DNA from: Byssochlamys sp. IMV 00236
Taxonomy: Eukaryota; Ascomycota; Eurotiomycetes; Eurotiales; Thermoascaceae
Assembly (NCBI GenBank): GCA_001931875.2
Contig: MSJH02000810.1
Location: 62,001-126,000, forward strand
Reading direction: 5' to 3'
DNA length: 64,000 bases
How positions within the stretch are numbered: position 1 is the first letter of the stretch; each line of letters begins with the position of its first letter. The translations under genes and the position numbers were made by a program. The notes beneath the pieces are model-generated. The model searched no databases and had not been told where the DNA came from. It saw only the letters and a program-made list of their open reading frames with translations. Below are positions 57,497 to 64,000 of this stretch, piece after piece.

Positions 57497-60400
57497 TCAT
57501 TGGGAAAACGGCTGCTGTGTATTCCCTGCTATTTGAATATACATGTCTCCCATGGGATCAGAGACCGAAGGATCCAATACTCTTCCCTGACGGTCGGCCG
57601 GCCATGGGCAAAGATTATCCGTAGGAGACGCACAGAGCGGTTGGTCGGGATCATAAACCGTAATGCTAGTATCTAGTTGCGTCGTCGAATTCCTTGGGGG
57701 ATAAGAACGAGCTGCGGGGTTGTGGTTCGGTTCACTGAAGGTTCCCGGCATGGAAACTGGAGGATAAGTGACAGAGTCTCCGCGACTATACGCAAATTCT
57801 TGTTGGCCTGCAAAGGAGTTCCATGTCCCGAAACCGGGCACATTAAGATGAGACGATGAAGTGTTATTGAACACCGGTGTTTGAGATTGCATGTAGTTGC
57901 CCAAATGATTATGAGTCGGTGGCTGACTTGTGTAAGCTGAAACAGGCGCAGCGGCGAGACTTTCAATCCGATAAGCTAGATTATTGAAGGTTGGGACCTG
58001 CGATAAACCGGTCACCACGTCTTGTTCCATCTTAACAGCCGCTGGGATGGGAGATGCCATGGCCCCGATATCTCTGTAGTGCATTGATGGATCCATATTT
58101 TGACCGTCGCTTCCTGGTACAGAAGATTCTGCGGTTGCGTCGGCTGGCACTTCGACGTCTTTCAAGATCTGCAAAACAGGCATGGCGATCTGCTCCAAGT
58201 GTTTCGCAAGATGTACAGTGAGCTTTTTCCAGCTACTGCAAACGTTACCACAAAATCGACAGGGCTCATCTTGTGGTGTCTTCGTCGTCTCATGGCGACA
58301 TGATTCCACGAGTTGCCACAATTCGTTTGAACTTGCAATGCCGCCCATATCCCGTTCAGTGTCGGAACCGTCAATATCATCTTTGACGCTCGCTTTCCTG
58401 GCAGCTGTTTTCCTTGCTCCAGGCCCAAGAATTCCGTGTTCTCTTTCGAGGTGCTTAATAAAATTGTTTTTCCGGTAGCACAGGTGTTGGCAGTCTTGGA
58501 AGCTGCAGGTCCACCATTCCAGCTTCCGATGCACTTCGTTCTCATGTCTAACCCAGTCGGCTTTCCTTTTGAATGATTTTTTTGCCTGGGGACAGTCCGG
58601 GAAAGTACATGTGAATGGATAAATATCCTCATGGACATGTTTCGTCCAGTCTGATGGCTTCATGATTTTCCTGACTTCGAAGCATAGCGTGCATTCGAAC
58701 TCAGCAGGCAAGCGCTTGACAGGAGGCAAAGGTACGCCTGAAGGGAACTGAGCAGAAGCAACAATGCCCTCAGGGACTGCGTTAGACTCGTTGTCACTTG
58801 TCTCAATCCCAGGTATTTGGTACTGAGAAAAAATAATATCGGGGTCAAGCCCATTAGTTTTTGGGGATAGCAGGGTCGCCTGTCCACCGAGAGCGAAGCA
58901 ATGATTGCCGGCATTGCAGTTGTTCTGCTTGACTGCGAGTGCATGTTTCGCTTTTGCCTCCCTTAGACTCTTGTAGCGACTAACCTGTTCACGAGCAAGA
59001 CGTTCAATCAAGCAGGGATGCATGCGCGGATTGAGTTTTTCGACTTGCTTTCTGAAGCCCTCAATGGTGGGTATAGGTGTTTGTGACTGTATTGAGAAGT
59101 CCATTGTCACCGTCCTTTGCCTGAGAGTTAGCCTTTTCTCCTCGGCGTTATTATGACCTATACTCTCATGCGCTGCACCGTGGCTGGGGGCTGCAAGAGT
59201 CGGAGATCTGATATTTGCCACAGGCGGTCCTCCATGTCCAGAAATTAACTCTATAATCCCAAATTTTGATGTCTTAGAGATGTCACTTTTGCTCCTATTC
59301 CTGCTAAATCGAGGTGCCAAAGATCCAAATGCTGAATCAGATGAGGTGCTTCCGCCACCAACGGCAGTTATTTGCCCTGTCATAGCGAATAAGGCACTGC
59401 TCATATTTGGACACGGTGACCTGGATCGCCCAACGCTTAATTTACGCTGGGGAGACGGTATCCCAAAGGTGAAACTACCTTTTCTTTCATGGCTTTTATT
59501 GTCTCCGCCAATGCAGATAGGTTCCTGCCTTTGCTGGTGAGTGTCGGACATTTTCCTTTTGGTACTGCTGTCGCCCATCCGCGGTATACGTTTTAAGATG
59601 CTGTTTCTTCGTTCTCCGACCACAGTGGGCTTACTGGATAAACCCTCTGCTGCCTTGAGACTCCTGACTTCTGGGTCACTCTTTCTTCGAGTTCCCCAGG
59701 TTGCTACCCGAGACGCTGTCTCCACATCCTTATCCCTTTTCAAGAACTCCGCGATTGCAGCATTGGAGCTTTCAAGGTGCTCTTTTGACGCCGTCGTCCT
59801 ATGGTCTCGAGGCGGGTCGTACCATGGATAAGGTCGGAAGAACCGGTGAGGTTCTGGTTCAGGCTCAGGTCTCAAGGGCTCTTCTGTTGGGATGACATCT
59901 TCGGCAGAAGATTCCTCTTCACTTGAAACATCGCTCTCATCATCGCTTGGCTCGTTGATTAGGATCCCAGGCCCTGGTATTTGCGAGTCATCAAAATGTA
60001 GGTCCCCAGGCGCGGTGTCAAAATAATCTCTGCGGTGACTTAGATTACCAGTACTTCTTGCCCTGGGTCTAATAACTGAAGCGGACCACGTCTGAATATC
60101 CGCATTCTTCTCCGCGATTTTGCGCTGTTCCTCAACCTGGTTAGGGCTCTGGATCTGAGTATCCCCCCTCGAAAGGGGATCGATTCCGGCATGACCAGTA
60201 GCGGAGTCGGGTACCCACGATCCATCCTCTGCACGCAAAGACGGAGGGCTCATGAGTGTCTGTGCGTGATCTTCGGAACCACGACGACGTCTCTGGCCCT
60301 GGTTTGATAGGCTGGACGATATGCTTGCCCTCCTGAATCGGGCATCTGCATGAGGTGAGTCACCGCGGCTGTAGGCTGACACTGTCACAACAGGGCTTGT

Positions 60401-61021
60401 GATCACAGGCAGAGTCTCTCCTGTTGCAGCACCATTCATATTCAGGGAATACGGTGCAAGTTGCGATGATGCTGCGGCATTACAACCGGAGCTGGAGTCT
60501 GTTCTGGTCTTCCCATCTTCCAATGTTGTTGTTTGGTGGTTAACTATTTCGGTCATGGCCGCATTGTCTTCAACATCAGAAGGAGTATTAACGTCATTCG
60601 TGAGACCAGGGCTGAGCAGCTGTGACGTCCCTGAATTTATCTTCGAGCCGAGACCGGCATTCTGTTGGTCGCCCTCTATGTAATTGTCATTCAACCACTG
60701 TGCGAAGTAATCCTCATCACCGGGAGTCATAAATTCGAGATTTATGTTTTGCGGGGATTCTGAGCGGCGATGTAATGAGTCCGCTGGCCCGTGCCAATTG
60801 GTACTTGATCGGGGAGACGATGAAGCTGATATCTGGCTGCCATCACGGTCCACAGGAGTATGGCATCGGGAATTTATACTAGCCGCACTCAGGAAGGCGA
60901 GTTCATCTGGTTCCGAGAGCACCGTGAGATACAGCTGCTCGGACGCTTGCCTTTTGAATGCAGAGTGATTTGAGGATAGATTATCGGGAGAGGCAGCAGA
61001 GACAGTAGCAGGAGTAGACAT
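57497..61021 (-). CDS. Large single-exon C2H2 zinc-finger protein (putative transcription factor)
   Basis: A continuous frame of 1174 residues from the first ATG (61021; MSTPATVSAASPDNL). Residues 1-760 are Ser/Pro/Asp-rich and probably disordered, with an acidic patch (SDDESDVSSEEESSAEDV). A conserved helical segment precedes the fingers (HPCLIERLAREQVSRYKSL). Fingers lie at about 770-940: CTLCFEVRKIMKPSDWTKHV, CTFPDCPQAKKSFKRKADWVRH, CSFQDCQHLCYRKNNFIKH, and, after a linker, CRFCGNVCSSWKKLTVHLAKH. The C-terminal 230 residues are Pro/Ser/Asn-rich. This finger arrangement recurs in uncharacterised Aspergillus C2H2 proteins; no target is known to me. It shares the KADW(V/K)RHEN finger style with the gene to its left. 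Confidence 0.82.
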   Translation of the reverse strand: MSTPATVSAASPDNLSSNHSAFKRQASEQLYLTVLSEPDELAFLSAASINSRCHTPVDRDGSQISASSSPRSSTNWHGPADSLHRRSESPQNINLEFMTPGDEDYFAQWLNDNYIEGDQQNAGLGSKINSGTSQLLSPGLTNDVNTPSDVEDNAAMTEIVNHQTTTLEDGKTRTDSSSGCNAAASSQLAPYSLNMNGAATGETLPVITSPVVTVSAYSRGDSPHADARFRRASISSSLSNQGQRRRRGSEDHAQTLMSPPSLRAEDGSWVPDSATGHAGIDPLSRGDTQIQSPNQVEEQRKIAEKNADIQTWSASVIRPRARSTGNLSHRRDYFDTAPGDLHFDDSQIPGPGILINEPSDDESDVSSEEESSAEDVIPTEEPLRPEPEPEPHRFFRPYPWYDPPRDHRTTASKEHLESSNAAIAEFLKRDKDVETASRVATWGTRRKSDPEVRSLKAAEGLSSKPTVVGERRNSILKRIPRMGDSSTKRKMSDTHQQRQEPICIGGDNKSHERKGSFTFGIPSPQRKLSVGRSRSPCPNMSSALFAMTGQITAVGGGSTSSDSAFGSLAPRFSRNRSKSDISKTSKFGIIELISGHGGPPVANIRSPTLAAPSHGAAHESIGHNNAEEKRLTLRQRTVTMDFSIQSQTPIPTIEGFRKQVEKLNPRMHPCLIERLAREQVSRYKSLREAKAKHALAVKQNNCNAGNHCFALGGQATLLSPKTNGLDPDIIFSQYQIPGIETSDNESNAVPEGIVASAQFPSGVPLPPVKRLPAEFECTLCFEVRKIMKPSDWTKHVHEDIYPFTCTFPDCPQAKKSFKRKADWVRHENEVHRKLEWWTCSFQDCQHLCYRKNNFIKHLEREHGILGPGARKTAARKASVKDDIDGSDTERDMGGIASSNELWQLVESCRHETTKTPQDEPCRFCGNVCSSWKKLTVHLAKHLEQIAMPVLQILKDVEVPADATAESSVPGSDGQNMDPSMHYRDIGAMASPIPAAVKMEQDVVTGLSQVPTFNNLAYRIESLAAAPVSAYTSQPPTHNHLGNYMQSQTPVFNNTSSSHLNVPGFGTWNSFAGQQEFAYSRGDSVTYPPVSMPGTFSEPNHNPAARSYPPRNSTTQLDTSITVYDPDQPLCASPTDNLCPWPADRQGRVLDPSVSDPMGDMYIQIAGNTQQPFSQ

Positions 61022-62705
61022 ATTCACAGAAGACGGAAGTGCTGAGGTGTTTGCTCTACCGGTATTGTCTCGCGGGCGTTGATGACCGATGCGGGAGGTG
61101 GAGATGTCAATGCAGACGCAAGACCATATGGTACAACTCCGGCTAACGAGTCACAATAAAGCGTGGAAGTTTTTAGAACTTGAGAGTGAGGATTGCGCTC
61201 GTCAACGATCAAAGATTCAATAGCATGTAGCCGCGAAGTTTCCGTTGAAGAATCCAGTAAGACCGCCTGAGACGAGCTCAGCAGTCACAGAGTACCGACC
61301 TGGAGCACCGCGTAGCTGATAAAAGGGAGATAGCGCCCTTATGCTGAAAACCAGCTAGACCTGCACCTTTGGTGATAGACTCCAGACGAGGTTCCAGATC
61401 TACCTTCAGCCCGTCCCCGGAAGATAGACCAGATGAGCACGTTTGCGGATTATAGGAACGAAGGGAAGAATGGAACCCCAGAGGCTATGAAGCTCAGAGA
61501 AGGATGATCGCGCTGGGGCGTTGCTCATGAGGCTAAACGCCCCAAGGCTGACATGGGTGAGAGCTCGACCCCTCCTTGGATGTCGTAGCGCCATGCGGCT
61601 GATTCGAATAACTGGTGTCGCTTTGGGCGCGTTGTCGCCTGGTGGGGAGAAAATGGGAACGCAATGCGCTCACTGGCAGTGCCTTCACCTCCATCAGCCA
61701 TCTTGTCAACAGATCTAACTTACGGTTAGGATCGTGGAAATCAGCCGGAATTAACAAGCGCAGTCTCATCGACGTAAGTACCTACTTAAGGGAGGATCGT
61801 GAGGTTCGAGTCAAGACCCAAGGTTCCTCGGCGGGAGTGCCCGTTAGGACCATCACCATCACCGTTGCCGATGCGGTGTGGCGCAAGGGCAGTAATCAGT
61901 ATCGAACTACCACTCTTGGCCCGTCAGTGAGGCTGTGAAGTTTGGACGGTAGGATGGGGGCCGTTTAGATCCAAACAGATCTGGGATTTCACGTCATTGA
62001 TCGCCAAATATATGATTTCTCCGGGGCACTTGTTCCGCGATCGCATCTGTACTGTAACTGGCACGGTTCTTCCAAGGCGGTGCTGGACCATTATCGAGCC
62101 TGAGCCTCATACTGCTTGCCTAGTGTGGCTGTGGTGTTCTGAAGAGGTTGATGTATCTAGGGGATATGAATGCCACTACGATGGGGGTAATGAGATCATC
62201 TGTCAGTTCTGTTGACAGTCACTGCGTGTTTTGTGATAACCGATAGGTAACAAATGGAAGATCAGAGTGTAATCATGTATCGTGTCCTCATCAAGCTAGC
62301 CCTGTAACCAGTACATGAGTAGCAGCCGTAACGAAAGGAAAAGGAAAATGCAACTGTGTTAGAAACAAGCCGCTCCCTCAACAAAACGCTGAAATCAATC
62401 GCTAGCCTAAACCCATAAGAACCCCTTCACATGATGACCTAGATGTATGTACGAAACAAGAGACAGGAAAGCGAAAACGACGTTATAAAGAATACATGTA
62501 CGGGCCAACCAAGAAAGAAGAAACGCCAGAAAAGAGAAAAGAAAAGAAAACGAACAGTGCTTGATGAAGCGAAAGGTGAGTTCGATATGCCAGATCGAAC
62601 CAGGGAGTTAAAAGCAGTATGGTGAACCAAAAAAGGAAGCTTAGCACAAAGCATTAACAGTTACAGGGTAGGAAAATAAGAGGTCGGTCGGTCTATGTGT
62701 CGAGA
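61022..62705. other. Intergenic region
   Basis: About 1.7 kb with the promoter and leader of the large C2H2 gene (-) and the 3' end of the next gene. Open frames are short; the one ending just before the C2H2 start codon has no ATG. A purine-rich stretch lies near 62440-62570. No gene supported. Confidence 0.5.
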
Positions 62706-64000
62706 TCAAGCCGGAGGTGACACCGAAGCTCGAACTCGTTTCGCTGGAGACCGACTAGTAGAACGTCTTGAAACGCCACGGGGGGAACGGTTGACACCAT
62801 CGAGCGAATCGCTCGACCGCTTGGCCAGCTCGTCAATTCGGGACAGCACGACAGGAGAGTCAGAGTAGAGAACCATTCCGGGCATATACACGCAGGAGTT
62901 TCTCCTTTCCTCATCTTCCGCAAAGTCCTCATGCGCGGCCTCACGGAAGATACGAGGGAAAGTTCTAAGTACAACATGACGGATAGAACTCCTGCTCGGA
63001 GGTCGGCTCTCGTCCCTGCCAAAAGGATATTCATCCCAGTGTTCATTGGCGACGCCCTCCGCAGAAGGAGCCGGCATGGAAGCCGTCACTAGCTCTCGTT
63101 CGACGCGCGCATGTCTCCAGGTCTCAGCAGCTAGTTTCACAATCATCCTGACGCCAGTGAGCAAGTCGTCCAGTTTCTTAGGGTCAGCGAAGTGTCGGAT
63201 CTGCTCAATGATTTCATCGACAATCACTGCCGCCACGACATTGATTGACTGTTTGGCATCTGACGTTGTATAGGCTGCTTTGAGTGTCTGCTGTCGCCAG
63301 AAAGCCTCACGTCTCACCGACTTGCGTCGGATATCGATAGAGAGCAACTGGAAAAATGTGTCTGCCTTGTCGAACCTTCTTCCGAGAGTGAACAAGAAAG
63401 GCTGGAAGATACGATAGGTGAGCGTCTTCGAGATGACGTGTTGGATGTAGGCCGAGCGCAGCTCGCATGAGGCAGGAGTATTGTCCAGGAATGAGGGCAA
63501 TTCCGATGGGATCTTCGCCAGTATGTCTTTGGGCGGATCAATAGGAAGGTATCCGAAGTGTTTCTTAGAGAGGTCGATGATAAGATGTTGTAGCTTGCCG
63601 AAGCATTCCAAACTAAAATTTGAAAGAGAACTTAATTAGAGCATGATACTTAAATAGCTTATCGACATAAAATCATCGTCATACTATAGGAAATTCGTAA
63701 CAAGAAAAAGGAATGCATATCCGTTACATGACGGAGAAAGATCCAAAAAATGAAATCCAACAAAGGAAAGGTCTCTAGGCCGCTGCGCCGGTGTATGCTA
63801 TCTTTTCTTTTTGTTCCAGGTCACTTACAAGAATGTGTCTCCTTTTGTGCTCTTCAAGTCGGTGGCTTCGCCAAGGCTGTGGAGAGTCTTCTTCAGACGC
63901 TCGCGTTCCTTGTCCATATTATCAACGGTAGAGCGCATCTCCTCGATAGCGCTCTGGAGCTGTTTCTCCTTGTCCGCCAACTCGGTCTTCTTGGTCTCGA
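62706..64000 (-). CDS. Coiled-coil protein, 3' part only (5' end outside the window)
   Basis: Two visible exons: the right one runs off the window edge and ends at 63829; the left one is 63612-62706, after a 216-bp intron. The frame continues exactly (KGDTF then FLECFGKLQHLIIDL). The right part is a strong coiled coil (KTELADKEKQLQSAIEEMRS..). The next 200 residues look like a folded helical domain (FGYLPIDPPKDILAKIPSEL, SKTLTYRIFQPFLFTLGRRF, VIVDEIIEQIRHFADPKKLD). The end is Arg/Ser-rich (RRSTSRSPAKRVRASVSPPA). The style is that of large fungal proteins of unknown function with a conserved C-terminal helical region; I cannot name it. Stop codon and splice are clear, the full length is unknown. 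Confidence 0.65.

Noticed and set aside
61024..61212. Upstream frame ending two bases before the large C2H2 start codon
   Set aside because: It contains no ATG, so it is not a usual upstream open reading frame.
61795..61830. GAGGTTCGAGTC tRNA T-arm-like motif
   Set aside because: The flanking bases do not pair as a T stem and no acceptor or anticodon arm is visible.

Overview
This window is nuclear DNA from a filamentous ascomycete, most likely an Aspergillus-like member of the Eurotiales. The evidence is densely packed genes with many short GT-AG introns (43-130 bp, CTRAC-like branch sites), fungal-type versions of Cft1, Nop14, Orc3, Sec66 and arginine-specific carbamoyl-phosphate synthase, a ribosomal P2 very like the Aspergillus protein, and fungal-only families such as tandem C2H2 finger proteins. 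Exon borders were built by eye from splice signals and reading-frame continuity. Nearly all models sum to a multiple of three, but none was tested against transcripts.

Layout. 1-4.4 kb: 3' part of cft1 (+), cut by the window edge. 4.6-5.1 kb: a small spliced mitochondrial membrane-protein gene (-) that no single reading frame reveals. 6.4-11.5 kb: a Yta7/ATAD2-type AAA-bromodomain chromatin protein (+). 12.2-13.1 kb: sec66 (+). 13.8-16.4 kb: a mitochondrial PPR-like protein (-), divergent from orc3 (+, 16.6-19.1 kb). 19.2-20.4 kb: an unrecognised membrane-anchored helical protein (-), divergent from nop14 (+, 20.8-23.5 kb). A 20-N gap inside a G run follows. 24.0-25.8 kb: secreted type-B carboxylesterase (-). 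26.8-28.0 kb: GPATCH11-like G-patch protein (+). 28.9-29.7 kb: Cys-rich hypothetical (-). 30.7-31.0 kb: doubtful small gene. 32.3-33.9 kb: coiled-coil hypothetical (+). 34.8-38.6 kb: arginine-specific CPS large subunit (+) with a Gcn4/CpcA-type site upstream. 39.6-41.5 kb: SET-MYND protein (+), followed by decayed repeats that include copies of its own 3' tail. 42.8-44.0 kb: unrecognised Ser/acid-rich gene (+). 44.6-46.7 kb: ribosomal proteins uS19 and P2 (both -). 47.5-48.6 kb: Spt2-like (+). 49.4-50.9 kb: NAD(P)H-hydrate dehydratase (+). 51.3-54.4 and 57.5-61.0 kb: two C2H2 zinc-finger genes on the same strand, separated by 3.1 kb with no supported gene. 62.7-64 kb: 3' part of a coiled-coil protein (-) running off the right edge.

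Most genes are housekeeping genes: mRNA 3'-end processing, chromatin, ER translocation, replication origin, ribosome biogenesis and translation, arginine synthesis, metabolite repair. They are independently transcribed, with no operon-like or biosynthetic-cluster logic. I found no transposon, CRISPR array, tRNA or rRNA that I can support. I did not find a convincing new multi-gene system. The most interesting leftovers are the hidden mitochondrial gene, the decayed repeats behind the SET-MYND gene, the neighbouring C2H2 genes, and several conserved-looking proteins that I cannot name.
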